Assembly: GCF_010868145.1 (NCBI RefSeq)
Contig: NZ_JAAGUY010000009.1
Span: 62,001 to 126,000 of the forward strand
Direction: 5' to 3'
Length of the DNA: 64,000 nucleotides
From: Nocardia cyriacigeorgica
GTDB lineage: Bacteria > Actinomycetota > Actinomycetes > Mycobacteriales > Mycobacteriaceae
Shown: piece by piece, positions 27,500-37,607 of the stretch
Layout of the letters: each line of letters begins with the position of its first letter
Position numbering within the stretch: position 1 is the stretch's first letter
Notes under the pieces: model-generated
Told to the model about the DNA's origin: nothing
Databases searched by the model: none
Seen by the model: only the letters and a program-made list of their open reading frames with translations
Position numbers and translations under genes: made by a program

Positions 27500-30082
27500 T
27501 TACTTCGCGTCGAAGGCACGGGCGCGCAGCGAGCGCTCGATGCCCGCCTTGCCCTCACTCACCAGCCGGGCAAGGGCGGGCGGGCGCTCGTCGGCCAGGA
27601 ACTTGTCAGCGCTGGCCACCGCGGCCTCGCTGATCTCCCACGACGGGTAGAGCCCGACGACGACGGTCTGCGCGACCTCGCTGGAACGACGCTCCCAGAC
27701 ATCGGGGATCTCGGCGAAATAGCGCTCGACGAACGACGTCAGCAGCTCACCCTGACCTGCGGGCGCGAACCCGTTGACGATCGAGCGCGCGGTGATATTG
27801 GGCACCGAATCATCGCCCATCACCGTCGCCCACGCCTGCTCCTTCACCTCGGCAATAGGCCGGGCAGTCGCCGCCGCGGCCGCCTGGCGCTTACCCGCCG
27901 CGGTCTGGTCGTTGGCCAGTTCCGCGTCGATGGACGGGGTATCCACGCCGTCGGCGTCGATCTCACCCGCGGCCGCCAGCGCCGTCACGATCCGCCAGCG
28001 CAGGTCGGTGTCGACCACCAGGCCGGACAGACCGACGGCCGCCGGGTCTCCGTCGAGCAGCTCGCGCAACACCTCGGTGTGCCAGGCCGACAGCTTCGCG
28101 CCGGTCAGCGCGTTGACGAAGGCCAGCTGATGATCCGAACCCGGCTCGGCCTCGCGGGCCAGTTCCAGCAGCCGGTTGGCGAATTCGGGCCAACCGGTCG
28201 CGGCGGACCACGCCGGATCGGCGTAGCTGCCGAGAGTGATAGTGGCCTGCATGAGCAGTCGCTGCACCACGCCGATCTCGGATTCCGCGCCGACACCACG
28301 CTGGACCAGTGCCACGAAATCACGGGCCCGCAGCTCGGCCTGGCGGGTCATCTCCCAGGCCGCCGACCAGGCCAGCGTGCGCGGCAACGGTTCGGCGATA
28401 TCGGCGATGCGGTTGATCAGCACGTCGAGCGAATCGGCGTCGAGGCGGATCGAGCAGTACGTCAGGTCGTCATCGTTGACAAGGACGAACTTGCCGCGGG
28501 GGACACCGACCAGCTCCGGAACATCGGTGCGTTCGGCAGCCTCGAGGTCCAGTTCGACGCGGTGGGTGCGGACGAGCTTGCCGTCGGCATCGTCGTAGAT
28601 TCCGATCGCGAGCCGGTGCACGCGCTGTTCACCGGCGCCGGGGGCGGCGCCCTCCTGCACCACGGTGAAGGAGCTGAACTTACCGTCGGCGTCGACCTCG
28701 AACTCCGGACGCAGGATGTTCAAACCGGTGGTTTTGAGCCACTGCGCGCCCCAGGTCGACAGGTCGCGACCCGACGACTTCTCCAGCGCAGCCAGCAGAT
28801 CATCGAAGGTGGCATTGCCGTAGGCGTGGTCGGCGAAGTAGTCGCGCAGCCCGGCAAGGAACGGCTCCAGCCCGACGTAGGCGACGAGCTGCTTGAGGAC
28901 GCTGGCGCCCTTGGCATAAGTGATGCCGTCGAAGTTGACCTCCACCGCGGCCAGATCAGGGATGTCGGCGGCAATGGGATGGGTGGAGGGCAGCTGATCC
29001 TGGCGGTAGGCCCAGGACTTCTCCACATTCGCGAAAGTGGTCCAGGCACTGGTGTATTCGGTGGCCTCGGCCTGGCACAGCACCGACGCGAAGGTGGCGA
29101 ACGATTCGTTGAGCCAGAGGTCGTCCCACCACCTCATGGTCACCAGGTCGCCGAACCACATATGTGCCATCTCGTGCAGCACGGTCTCGGCACGGCGCTC
29201 ATAGGAGGCGCGGGTGACCTTGGACCGGAAGACATAGTCCTCCAGGAACGTCACCGCGCCCGCGTTCTCCATCGCGCCCGCATTGAACTCGGGGACGAAC
29301 AACTGGTCGTACTTGCCGAACGCGTACGGCACACCGAAGTTGCTGTGGTAGAAGCCGAAACCCTGTTTGGTCTCGGTGAACAGCCGGTCGGCATCCATAT
29401 GCTCGGCCAGCGAGGCGCGGCAGTAGATGCCGAGCGGAATGCTGCCGTGATCGTCGGTGTAGACGTCGGTCCACTGTGCGTACGGGCCTGCGATGAGCGC
29501 GACCAGGTAGGTACTCATCTTCGGAGTGGTGCTGAAGAGGTGGTTGGCCGGGTCGGCGGCGATGATGGCATCGACCGGCGCGCCGTTGGAGATCACCTTC
29601 CAGCCGGTCGGCGCGGTCACGCTGACGGTGAAGGTCGCCTTCAGGTCGGGTTGGTCGAAGCAGGCGAACATGCGTTTGGCATCGGCCGTTTCGAACTGGG
29701 AGTACAGGTACACCGCGTCGTCGGCCGGGTCGACGAACCGGTGCAGGCCTTCGCCGGTGTGCGAGTACTCGCAGTCGGCTTCGACCACGAGTTCGTTGCT
29801 GGCCGCGAGGTCGGTCAGCGCGATGCCGGTGGACTCGTCGTAGCCCGAGACATCGAGCGCGGTCCCGTTCAGCACCGCCGACCGGACGCCGCGGGCGACG
29901 ATATCGATGAACGTCGCGGCGCCCGGCGTCGCGGTGAAGCCGACCGTGCTACGGGAGAAGAAGGTCTGCTCGCCCGGGTTGCCCGACCCGTCGGTCAGAT
30001 CGAGTTCGATGCGGTAGTTGTCGACCGAGACGGTCGCGGCGCGCTCGATCGCCTGTTCACGGGTGAGGTTCGGTGCAGACAT
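27500..30082 (-). CDS. pepN: aminopeptidase N (M1 family)
   Basis: An 860-residue zinc aminopeptidase. GAMEN (in FNAGAMENAG, near residue 265) binds the peptide N-terminus; HEMAH with NES 18 residues further on (near 300-325) binds zinc and supplies the catalytic Glu. A large helical C-terminal domain of the ERAP1 type follows. It removes N-terminal residues from peptides in the cytoplasm and probably completes breakdown of Clp products. Same place as Rv2467 in M. tuberculosis. Normal length. Confidence 0.95.
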   Translation of the reverse strand: MSAPNLTREQAIERAATVSVDNYRIELDLTDGSGNPGEQTFFSRSTVGFTATPGAATFIDIVARGVRSAVLNGTALDVSGYDESTGIALTDLAASNELVVEADCEYSHTGEGLHRFVDPADDAVYLYSQFETADAKRMFACFDQPDLKATFTVSVTAPTGWKVISNGAPVDAIIAADPANHLFSTTPKMSTYLVALIAGPYAQWTDVYTDDHGSIPLGIYCRASLAEHMDADRLFTETKQGFGFYHSNFGVPYAFGKYDQLFVPEFNAGAMENAGAVTFLEDYVFRSKVTRASYERRAETVLHEMAHMWFGDLVTMRWWDDLWLNESFATFASVLCQAEATEYTSAWTTFANVEKSWAYRQDQLPSTHPIAADIPDLAAVEVNFDGITYAKGASVLKQLVAYVGLEPFLAGLRDYFADHAYGNATFDDLLAALEKSSGRDLSTWGAQWLKTTGLNILRPEFEVDADGKFSSFTVVQEGAAPGAGEQRVHRLAIGIYDDADGKLVRTHRVELDLEAAERTDVPELVGVPRGKFVLVNDDDLTYCSIRLDADSLDVLINRIADIAEPLPRTLAWSAAWEMTRQAELRARDFVALVQRGVGAESEIGVVQRLLMQATITLGSYADPAWSAATGWPEFANRLLELAREAEPGSDHQLAFVNALTGAKLSAWHTEVLRELLDGDPAAVGLSGLVVDTDLRWRIVTALAAAGEIDADGVDTPSIDAELANDQTAAGKRQAAAAATARPIAEVKEQAWATVMGDDSVPNITARSIVNGFAPAGQGELLTSFVERYFAEIPDVWERRSSEVAQTVVVGLYPSWEISEAAVASADKFLADERPPALARLVSEGKAGIERSLRARAFDAK

Positions 30083-30206
30083 CGGACTCCTTCATGGTCG
30101 AAGAACTGGTACGGCACGGCGTTCCCCACAATGCCACGTCGGTAAGGTTGCCCGCGCGGAAGTATTTCCGCATCGACACATCATCGACCACGATCGGAGC
30201 TGCGAC

Positions 30207-31043
30207 GTGAAGCATGTGCACGCCGGCAAAGTGCGCGACCTGTACGAGGACGGCGACACCCTGCTGCTCGTGGCCTCAGATCGAGTGTCGGTCTATGACG
30301 TGGTGCTTCCGACTCCGGTCCAGGACAAGGGCTCACTGCTGACCCAGCTGTCGAACTGGTGGTTCCAGTTCTTCGCAGATGTGCCCAACCATGTGCTGTC
30401 CACCACCGACGTGCCCGCCGAGTTCGGCGCGCGCGCGATCCGGGTGAAGCCGCTGCGCATGGTGCAGGTCGAATGCGTCGCACGTGGCTACCTCACCGGA
30501 TCCGGCCTGAAGGAATACCAGCAGAGCGGGACCGTCTCCGGTATCACCCTGCCGCCGGGGCTGCGCGACGGCGACCGGCTGCCCGAACCGATCTTCACCC
30601 CGTCCACCAAGGCCGCCGAGGGCCACGACGAGGCGATCACCTTCGCCGATGTGGTTGCCCAGGAGGGCCGCGAAGTCGCCGAGCGGCTGCGCGAGCTCAC
30701 CCTCGCCATCTACTCCCGCGGGGCCGCCCATGCCGCCGAACGTGGCGTGATCGTGGCCGACACCAAGCTCGAGTTCGGCTGGGACGGCGACACCCTCACC
30801 CTCGGTGACGAGGTGCTGACCTCCGACTCGTCACGGTTCTGGCCTGCCGACGAATGGGAGCCCGGCCGTCCGCAGCGCTCGTTCGACAAGCAGTTCGTCC
30901 GCGACTGGTCCACCTCGACCGGCTGGGACAAGGAACCGCCCGGTCCGGAGATCCCCGCCGACATCGTCACGGTTACCCGTCAGAAGTACATGGAGGCGTA
31001 CGAACTCATCACCGGTCAGCACTGGTCCGGCTCGGCGGGCTGA
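30207..31043 (+). CDS. purC: SAICAR synthetase
   Basis: A 278-residue phosphoribosylaminoimidazole-succinocarboxamide synthase. It joins CAIR and aspartate with ATP in purine synthesis. Motifs: HAGKVRDLYE (ATP loop), VECVARGYLTGSG, DTKLEFG and the DSSRFWPADEW segment. The GTG is chosen because GGAG lies seven bases ahead; the longer in-frame ATG reading covers a region with no family match. It is unlinked here to the other pur genes. Confidence 0.95.
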   Translation: MKHVHAGKVRDLYEDGDTLLLVASDRVSVYDVVLPTPVQDKGSLLTQLSNWWFQFFADVPNHVLSTTDVPAEFGARAIRVKPLRMVQVECVARGYLTGSGLKEYQQSGTVSGITLPPGLRDGDRLPEPIFTPSTKAAEGHDEAITFADVVAQEGREVAERLRELTLAIYSRGAAHAAERGVIVADTKLEFGWDGDTLTLGDEVLTSDSSRFWPADEWEPGRPQRSFDKQFVRDWSTSTGWDKEPPGPEIPADIVTVTRQKYMEAYELITGQHWSGSAG

Positions 31044-31138
31044 GCCGGACCGGTTGCCCGGAACACTGCCCGGCCCCCCGGCCGAGTCGTCGGCGAGCAC
31101 CGTACCGAGGTCGAGCGCGCTACCTGGTCGCGAGCCAC

Positions 31139-32359
31139 TCAGCGGTGGCGTAGCTGCGCGCCGCGAATCATCAGGTAGTCGCGTTCGGCCCCGTTCGTGG
31201 TGCGGCCGGCCGCGGCCGTGTAGGCGGAGACAGCGGCCTCCGTATCGCCGGCCATCTCGTGCAGGTGGCCGCGGACCGCGTCGAGCCGATGACTGCCGGC
31301 GAGCGCATCGGCGACGGTGTCGGTCAGTGCCAGCCCGGCGGCCGGTCCCTGAACCATCGCGGTGGCGACCGCGCGGTTCAACGTCACCATCGGATTGGGC
31401 GCGATGCGCTCCAGCAGCACATACAGCGACAGGACACGCTCCCAGTCGGTGTCCTCAGCCGACGCCGACTCGGCGTGCAGCACCGCGATCGCGGCCTGGA
31501 TCTGGTATGGGCCGGCCAGCCCGTGCTCCATGGTCGCGGTCGTCAGCCGGACGCCTTCGGTGATCGCGGTGCGATCCCAGCGGGTGCGGTCCTGTTCGGC
31601 CAGCGGGATCAGTTCGCCGTGCGGTCCGGTGCGACTGTCCCTGCGCGCATCGGTGAGCAGCATGAGCGCCAGCAGGCCGCCGACCTCGGGATCGTCGGGC
31701 AGGATGCGGTGCACCTCGCGGGTCAGCCGGATGGCCTCCGCGGAAAGGTCCGCACGTCGCAGTATCGGTCCGGACGACGCGGTGTGGCCCTCGGTGAAGA
31801 TCAGGTACAGCACGTGCAGCACGGCATCGAGGCGTTCGCGCCATTCGTCGTCACGGGGAGTGGCGAACGGCCGGTCGAGACCCGCCAGCCGTTTCTTCGC
31901 GCGGGTGATGCGCTGGGCCATCGTGGCCTCCGGCAGCAGGAACGCCCGCGCGATGTCAGCGGTGGTCAAGCCTCCGACCGCGCGCAAGGTGAGTGCGATG
32001 GCACTCGCAGGCGGCAGGGTCGGATGGCAGCACAGGAACAACAGCATCAGCGAGTCGTCGTGGCCGGTGACGGCATCGCCGGGCTCGGGTTCGCGCAGCG
32101 CGACGACGGTCTCCCTGGTGCGCCGGGCGACCTCGGCGCGCACGATATCGGCCATCCGCCGCTGCGCGACCTGAATCAGCCAGCCTCGCGGATTCTCCGG
32201 CCATCCCTCGGCAGGCCATTGGGTGGCGGCAGCGAGCAGCGCCTCCTGCAAGGCGTCCTCGGCGGTGGTGAAATCGCCGAACCTGCGCACCAATACGGCG
32301 AGGACCTGTGGCGCGAGCTCACGCAGCAGGTCCTCGATCTCGCGGTCGGCCAGGGTCAC
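31139..32359 (-). CDS. ECF sigma factor of the ECF42 type
   Basis: A 406-residue sigma factor: sigma-2 (about 15-80, with FGDFTTAEDALQEALLAA), sigma-4 (about 105-165, LTTADIARAFLLPEATMAQRI) and a roughly 220-residue TPR-like C-terminal extension that replaces an anti-sigma factor in this group. Its ATG overlaps the stop of a YCII-domain gene, the defining partner of ECF42. The promoter set is unknown; the C-terminal domain is needed for activity in characterised members. Confidence 0.88.
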   Translation of the reverse strand: MTLADREIEDLLRELAPQVLAVLVRRFGDFTTAEDALQEALLAAATQWPAEGWPENPRGWLIQVAQRRMADIVRAEVARRTRETVVALREPEPGDAVTGHDDSLMLLFLCCHPTLPPASAIALTLRAVGGLTTADIARAFLLPEATMAQRITRAKKRLAGLDRPFATPRDDEWRERLDAVLHVLYLIFTEGHTASSGPILRRADLSAEAIRLTREVHRILPDDPEVGGLLALMLLTDARRDSRTGPHGELIPLAEQDRTRWDRTAITEGVRLTTATMEHGLAGPYQIQAAIAVLHAESASAEDTDWERVLSLYVLLERIAPNPMVTLNRAVATAMVQGPAAGLALTDTVADALAGSHRLDAVRGHLHEMAGDTEAAVSAYTAAAGRTTNGAERDYLMIRGAQLRHR

Positions 32360-32757
32360 CGGTCGGCCGGGGGTGTACTCATCACCGCGCGCACCTCGAT
32401 GTACTCACCGATCGGCACACCGCCCGGACCTGGGGCGGCCGACGCTTCGGCCGCGATCTCCAGCGCGCGTTCGGGGCTGTCCACATCGACGATCCAATAC
32501 CCGGCCAGGAACTCCTTCGTCTCCGGGAACGGCCCGTCGGTGACCACCGGTGCGGTGCGGCCGTCGGAACTCACGATCCGCGCTTCCTCCGGACCGGCCA
32601 GGCCCTGTGCGTCGACCAGCTCGCCCGCTGCGGCCAGCTTCGCGCCGAGCGTGCGCTGGAATTCGATATGCGCCTGGATGTCTTCCGGTGCCCACTCGTT
32701 CATCGGGGTATCGCAGTTGGCGGTGCGGCCGTAGGTCTTGACCAGCATGTATTTCAT
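32356..32757 (-). CDS. YCII/DGPF-domain protein, partner of the ECF42 sigma factor
   Basis: A 133-residue ferredoxin-like protein with DGPFPETKEFLAGYWIVD near residue 75, the DGPF motif of YCII-related proteins. It is the first gene of a two-gene unit with the sigma factor (ATGA overlap), with GGAGCCGG before the ATG. In Streptomyces such DGPF genes are direct ECF42 targets and the proteins may relay an unknown signal. Catalytic activity is unproven for the family. Confidence 0.85.
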   Translation of the reverse strand: MKYMLVKTYGRTANCDTPMNEWAPEDIQAHIEFQRTLGAKLAAAGELVDAQGLAGPEEARIVSSDGRTAPVVTDGPFPETKEFLAGYWIVDVDSPERALEIAAEASAAPGPGGVPIGEYIEVRAVMSTPPADR

Positions 32758-32872
32758 TTCCGGCTCCTCGTTCTCGGTGCGTCCGGTGACGCTCTCGTGA
32801 ACCGGTCGGAGCCGGGTCGGCGGTTACGACACAGTTCGGCCATCGATCTTGTTGCACGCGTCACAGTTGAGG

Positions 32873-34093
32873 TCAGAAGGGGACGGAGGTGTCGGCCAGC
32901 CGGTCCGGATCGACCGGTTCGCCCGCGAGGATCAGCTGCTTGATCCGGTCGGTGACATCCCAGACGTTGACGTTCATCCCGGCGAGTACCCGGTTCGTGC
33001 CGTCGAGCCAGAACGCGACGAACTCGCGTGCCGCCAGGTCACCACGCACAACGACCCGCTCGTAGGCGCCAGGCGCGACGTAACCGGTGTACTCCATCCC
33101 GAGGTCGTACTGGTCTGTGAAAAAGTACGGCAGCCGGTCGTACACCGCGTTCTTGCCGAGCATGGTCGCCGCGGCAACCGCCGGCTGGTTCAGCGCGTTC
33201 GCCCAATGCTCCACCCGGATTCGGCGACCGAGGATGGGATGGTCCTGTTCGGCGATATCGCCCACCGCGACGATGTCGGGATCACTGGTGGCCAGGTTCG
33301 CGTCCACCAGCACTCCGCCGTCGACAGCGAGCCCGGCATCGGCCGCGAGTGCGATATTCGGCCGGGCCCCGACCGCGACCAGAACGGCGTCGGCCTCGAT
33401 GATGGTGCTGTCGCCGAGCCGCACGCCGAGCGCGATCTCGTCGTGAGTGGGGATCTCGGCGACCTGCGCACCGAAGCGCAGGTCCACGCCGTGGGCGCGG
33501 TGGAGATCGGCGAAGACCGCACCCATCTCGGGTCCGAGCGCATTGAGTAGCGGCGCGTCGGCGGTCTCGACGATCGTCACCTCGACACCCGCATCCCGTG
33601 CGGCGGCAGCGACCTCGAGCCCGATCCAGCCCGCACCGATGATGGCCAGCCGCTTCGCACTTCGGAACAGTTCGATGAGCGTGTCGGAGTCGTCGATGGT
33701 GCGCAACGTGTACACGTTCGGCGCGTCCGCCCCCGGGATTGGCAGTCGGCGCGGCGTGGCGCCGGTGGCCAGGGCCAGCTTGTCGTAGGCCAGGGTGGAA
33801 CCGTCGGGCAGCGTCACCGTCTTGGCGGCCGGATCGATCCCGGTGACAGCGGTACCGAGTCGCAGATCCACGTGATGGTCGCGGTACCAGGGCTTGTCCT
33901 CGACGGTGAAATCGTCGAAGGCCTTCTTTCCGGCCAGATGCTCCTTCGATAGCGGTGGCCGCTCGTAGGGCAGATGTTCTTCATCGCAGAGAACCGTGAC
34001 GGTGCCGTCGAAGTCGTTGTCGCGCAACGCTTGCGCGATCTTGGCGCCGGCGAGACCGCCACCGACGACGACGAAGTGTTGCGCAGAGGTCAT
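32873..34093 (-). CDS. FAD-dependent ferredoxin/rubredoxin reductase
   Basis: A 406-residue NAD(P)H:ferredoxin reductase of the putidaredoxin-reductase type. FAD motif [13 protein letters not shown] (about 11-23), NAD motif [15 protein letters not shown] (about 149-163), second FAD motif VAVGDIAE near 275, and a C-terminal reductase-C domain. It would feed electrons to a ferredoxin and then a P450 or oxygenase, none of which is next to it. Single gene. Confidence 0.88.
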   Translation of the reverse strand: MTSAQHFVVVGGGLAGAKIAQALRDNDFDGTVTVLCDEEHLPYERPPLSKEHLAGKKAFDDFTVEDKPWYRDHHVDLRLGTAVTGIDPAAKTVTLPDGSTLAYDKLALATGATPRRLPIPGADAPNVYTLRTIDDSDTLIELFRSAKRLAIIGAGWIGLEVAAAARDAGVEVTIVETADAPLLNALGPEMGAVFADLHRAHGVDLRFGAQVAEIPTHDEIALGVRLGDSTIIEADAVLVAVGARPNIALAADAGLAVDGGVLVDANLATSDPDIVAVGDIAEQDHPILGRRIRVEHWANALNQPAVAAATMLGKNAVYDRLPYFFTDQYDLGMEYTGYVAPGAYERVVVRGDLAAREFVAFWLDGTNRVLAGMNVNVWDVTDRIKQLILAGEPVDPDRLADTSVPF

Positions 34094-34257
34094 TGTGGAC
34101 TCCTATCGCCAGGCGAATCGAGCTCCTCGGACCTCAGCTTAGGTCGGAGCGCGACGCCGATTCGGCGAATCCGGGAACGAATCGGGACCGTCGTTGGTTG
34201 CTCGGTACGACAGCGGCAGCGCCGCTGCACCCGAGTCCGCGATCGAGAGGAATCGAC

Positions 34258-34914
34258 GTGAGCAACACCGGCACCGGAGACACCGAGCAGAAAGACGTCG
34301 CCGACTTCTGGTTCGACCCACTGTGCCCCTGGTGCTGGATCACCTCGCGGTGGATCCTCGAGGTCGAGAAGGTACGCGATATCGATGTCCGCTTCCACGT
34401 CATGAGCCTGGCCGTGCTGAACGAAGGTCGTGACCTGCCGCCGGAGTACCAGGAGCTGATGGCCAGCGGCTGGGGTCCGGTGCGGGTGGCCATCGCCGCG
34501 GCGCGCGAGCACGGCGACAAAGTGCTCGCCCCGCTCTACACCGCCATGGGCACCCGGATCCACGACCGCAGGGCCGAATACGAGCGTGACACCACCGCGG
34601 AGACCCTGTCGGCCGTGATCGCCGACGCGCTCGCCGAGGTCGGCCTGCCTGCCGAACTGGCCGAGGCAGCGCAGAGCACCGAATACGACGCGGAGCTACG
34701 CGAAAGCCATCACGCAGGCATGGACAAGGTCGGCAAGGACGTCGGCACCCCGACCATCCACGTCAACGGTGTGGCGTTCTTCGGCCCGGTGCTGTCGCGC
34801 ATCCCGCGTGGCGAGGACGCGGGCAAGGTCTGGGACGGCGTGGTCGCACTCGCCTCCTACCCCCACTTCTTCGAACTCAAGCGGACTCGCACGGAGGATC
34901 CGGCCTTCGACTGA
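34258..34914 (+). CDS. DsbA-fold thioredoxin-like reductase with CPWC (Rv2466c-like)
   Basis: A 218-residue cytoplasmic protein with a thioredoxin fold interrupted by a helical insert, active-site CPWC (residues about 22-25) and the cis-Pro region VGTPTIHV near 160. It is the orthologue by motif and place of M. tuberculosis Rv2466c, a mycothiol-dependent nitroreductase and oxidative-stress protein. The GTG is preceded by GAGAGG. It lies convergent with the M48 protease; the two stops touch. Confidence 0.88.
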   Translation: MSNTGTGDTEQKDVADFWFDPLCPWCWITSRWILEVEKVRDIDVRFHVMSLAVLNEGRDLPPEYQELMASGWGPVRVAIAAAREHGDKVLAPLYTAMGTRIHDRRAEYERDTTAETLSAVIADALAEVGLPAELAEAAQSTEYDAELRESHHAGMDKVGKDVGTPTIHVNGVAFFGPVLSRIPRGEDAGKVWDGVVALASYPHFFELKRTRTEDPAFD

Positions 34915-36075
34915 TCAGGCCACCGGCTTCGGCGGCAAGCTCGGAATCTCGCCGTACGGGCCGTACGGGTGCTGACCGGGCGGTGGGAATTGCACAGGCG
35001 GGCTCGGGCGCCAGAACAGGCGCCCGTGCCTGCTGCGATCGCGCAGTGCCCACATGCGCCAGGTCAGCACCGGATGCGAGGACAGGGCGTTGACGATCCA
35101 GACGAAGAAACCCTTCTCCTGCGCCGCCCGATCGGCCATCTCGTCGAACCCGACCATGGTGTTCATGTACTTGCCCGCGGCCAAGGTGCCCATGGCAGCG
35201 GGTGCGCCGACATGGCGGTTGCAGTAGCCGTGGTTGTCGGCGGTGTACTCCTGTGAGCGGATCAGCGAACTACCGATGATCGGCAGGAACGGCACCAGGA
35301 ACATGCCGAGCTGACGCCAGTACGAGGTGTGCCCCGCCGCGATATGCCCGACCTCATGGCCGATGATGAACGCGAGCGCGTCGGGTTCGCGGGCGGCGCC
35401 GCCGATTTCGAACAGGTCGCTGTAGACCACCACGAAGCGCCGAAACCCGTGACCGGAGGCGAAGGCGTTGATCTGGCCATTGCCGAGCACCACATAGGCG
35501 TCGGGCACCTTGGCCATGCCGAAGCGCGCCGCCGCTTCCTGCACCAGCCGGTACCCCTCCGGAAACTGGCTCGGCGACATCTTCACGCCGTTGACCCGCT
35601 GGGTCGCATAATTAACACCGCGGCCGAACCAGATCAGGATCGGCGCGAACACCAGCGCGAGGATGTATTCGTTGACGTTGCCGAACACCAGCAGCAGCGC
35701 GGCGAACATATAGGCCAGCCCGGTCAACGCCACCACCACGGTCAGCAGCGGGATCTCCCACAGGTGCCGTGCGGGCATCCCGAACGGGCCGAGCCCGCGC
35801 GGCTGACGCACCGGCGGTACCGCGGGCGGCGCCGGCGCGGATCCGTAGGCCGGAAAGCTGGGGGAGGGGTGGCCCGAATAGGGCATACCCGGATACGGAC
35901 CCGACGGGTACGCAGTGGGCGGAGCAGGTTGCGGTGGCTGCGGTACGTCACTCGATTCGGGCCCGGACGACGAACCCTGTGGCTCGTGCTTGCGCAACCA
36001 CTCTGGCTGCCCCCCGGACTGATCGGCCTGCGGACGCTGCGGCGGCTGAGGATCGATCGGTTGCATGGTCGCCAA
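34915..36075 (-). CDS. M48-family membrane metalloprotease
   Basis: A 386-residue protein: a Pro-rich cytoplasmic N-terminus (about 1-100), two membrane helices (about 108-150), and a zinc protease domain with HEVGH (near 241) and the distal Glu in SQEYTADNHG. A possible further hydrophobic pair near 258-275 and a Pro-rich tail complete it. It belongs to the HtpX/Ste24-type group and probably takes part in membrane-protein quality control. The long Pro-rich ends are typical of Nocardia and mycobacterial members. Confidence 0.85.
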   Translation of the reverse strand: MATMQPIDPQPPQRPQADQSGGQPEWLRKHEPQGSSSGPESSDVPQPPQPAPPTAYPSGPYPGMPYSGHPSPSFPAYGSAPAPPAVPPVRQPRGLGPFGMPARHLWEIPLLTVVVALTGLAYMFAALLLVFGNVNEYILALVFAPILIWFGRGVNYATQRVNGVKMSPSQFPEGYRLVQEAAARFGMAKVPDAYVVLGNGQINAFASGHGFRRFVVVYSDLFEIGGAAREPDALAFIIGHEVGHIAAGHTSYWRQLGMFLVPFLPIIGSSLIRSQEYTADNHGYCNRHVGAPAAMGTLAAGKYMNTMVGFDEMADRAAQEKGFFVWIVNALSSHPVLTWRMWALRDRSRHGRLFWRPSPPVQFPPPGQHPYGPYGEIPSLPPKPVA

Positions 36076-36231
36076 CTCTATTCAGTCCACGTCTGCCGGA
36101 GCCGGTCGTCGACGCCGTCGAAGCCCCGCTGTGGCCACCGACACAGTGGTCGCCGGGCAACTGTGCGCGGTCATGCGCGCCCCACCACCACCCTCAATGG
36201 AGGTGCTCCGCGCCGCGGATAGGATTCCACC

Positions 36232-36705
36232 ATGCGCGTATACCTTGGTGCCGACCATGCCGGTTTCGAACTGAAGAATCACGTCAAGGCCCATCTCGAG
36301 CAGGCGGGTCACGAGGTCGTCGATTGTGGCGCTCTCGAATACGACGCGCTCGACGACTACCCCGCCTTCTGCATCGAGGCGGCACGCCGCACTGTTGCCG
36401 ATCCGGGCAGCCTCGGGCTGGTCTTCGGCGGCAGCGGCAACGGCGAACAGATCGCCGCCAACAAGGTTCCCGGCGCGCGCTGTGCGCTGGCCTGGAGTGT
36501 GGAGACCGCCAAGCTCGCCCGTGAGCACAACAATGCCCAGCTCATCGGCATCGGTGGCCGGATGCACTCCACCGAGGAGGCGCTGGCCATCGTCGATGCG
36601 TTCATCGCCACCCCGTGGTCGGACGAGGCGCGCCACCAGCGTCGCATCGATATCCTCGCCGAGTACGAGAAGACCGGCGTCGCCCCCGCACTGCCCAACC
36701 AGTAG
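36232..36705 (+). CDS. rpiB: ribose-5-phosphate isomerase B
   Basis: A 157-residue RpiB/LacA enzyme. GADHAGFELK (start), GLVFGGSGNGEQIAANKVPG (phosphate and catalytic loop, near 63) and REHNNAQLIGIGGR (near 98). It interconverts ribose-5-phosphate and ribulose-5-phosphate in the pentose pathway. As in mycobacteria, the loop has Ser-Gly-Asn in place of the Cys base of E. coli RpiB. TAGGAT six bases before the ATG suggests a leaderless message. nei follows 17 bases later. Confidence 0.94.
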   Translation: MRVYLGADHAGFELKNHVKAHLEQAGHEVVDCGALEYDALDDYPAFCIEAARRTVADPGSLGLVFGGSGNGEQIAANKVPGARCALAWSVETAKLAREHNNAQLIGIGGRMHSTEEALAIVDAFIATPWSDEARHQRRIDILAEYEKTGVAPALPNQ

Positions 36706-36722
36706 ACGGGCCGTATTCGACA

Positions 36723-37520
36723 GTGCCGGAGGGGCATACGCTGCACCGCCTGGCGAAGCTGCACCAGCAGCAGCTGGCAGGCGGTGTGGTGCGGGTGTCG
36801 AGCCCGCAGGGCAAGTTCGCCGTGGGCGCGGCGCGGGTGGACCGCCAGGTCCTGGTCCGGTCGGAGGCGTGGGGCAAACATCTACTGCATCACTATGAAT
36901 CCGGCCTCGTCGTGCATGTGCACCTCGGGTTGTACGGGACCTTCACTGAATCGGCGATCCCGATGGGAGAGCCGGTCGGTCAGGTCCGGATGCGGTTGGC
37001 CGGGGCCGGATTCGGCACCGATCTCCGCGGGCCGACCGCCTGTGAGGTGCTGACCGCGCCCGAGGTTGGCGCGCTGATCGACCGGCTCGGCCCGGACCCA
37101 TTGCGGCGCGGCGCCGACCCTGAGCGTGCCTGGCGGCGGATTCATCGGTCCCGCAGGCCGATCGGATCGCTGCTCATGGATCAGCAGGTCATCGCAGGTG
37201 TCGGCAACGTGTATCGGGCCGAGGTGCTCTACCGGCACGGCATCTCGCCGCAGCGTCAGGGGACCGCGCTGGCCCCCGGCGAATGGGAGGCACTGTGGGC
37301 CGACCTGGTTCAGCTGATGAGGGTGGGGGTGCGCCGCGGCAAGATGCACGTCGTGCGTCCCGAGCACGATCACGGCGAACCGTCGTATGCACCGGATCGC
37401 CCGCGCACCTACGTCTATCGCCGGGCGGGCGCACCGTGCCGAATCTGCGCTACACCGGTTGCTCATTCGGTGCTGGAGGGGCGAAATCTCTTCTGGTGCC
37501 CCACATGTCAGCCGAGGTGA
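36723..37520 (+). CDS. nei2: Fpg/Nei-family DNA glycosylase
   Basis: A 265-residue glycosylase/AP lyase. PEGHTLHR at the start gives the catalytic Pro-Glu after removal of Met, and a C-terminal zinc finger (CRICATPV...CPTC) the DNA hook. The helix-two-turn-helix segment QQVIAGVGNVYRAEVLY is intact. It removes oxidised pyrimidines. GTG start. It follows rpiB as in M. tuberculosis (Rv2465c-Rv2464c). Confidence 0.92.
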   Translation: MPEGHTLHRLAKLHQQQLAGGVVRVSSPQGKFAVGAARVDRQVLVRSEAWGKHLLHHYESGLVVHVHLGLYGTFTESAIPMGEPVGQVRMRLAGAGFGTDLRGPTACEVLTAPEVGALIDRLGPDPLRRGADPERAWRRIHRSRRPIGSLLMDQQVIAGVGNVYRAEVLYRHGISPQRQGTALAPGEWEALWADLVQLMRVGVRRGKMHVVRPEHDHGEPSYAPDRPRTYVYRRAGAPCRICATPVAHSVLEGRNLFWCPTCQPR

Positions 37521-37543
37521 GCGCCGCGTAGCCTACTCGCCGA

Positions 37544-37561
37544 GCCCGGGGCGGCCCGGGC
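37544..37561. terminator. hairpin terminator between convergent genes
   Basis: GCCCGGG, loop GCGG, CCCGGGC: perfect 7-bp stem with AATT behind it on the plus strand. It lies between nei2 and the convergent GGDEF gene and may serve both. Confidence 0.55.
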
Positions 37562-37607
37562 AATTCGATCCGCGTGTCGGATGATTCGCGGGTGTCGTGT
37601 CGGCTCT

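Noticed and set aside
27098..30145. Open frame of 1015 codons on the plus strand
   Set aside because: Antisense to pepN, which has all M1 peptidase motifs in the right order.
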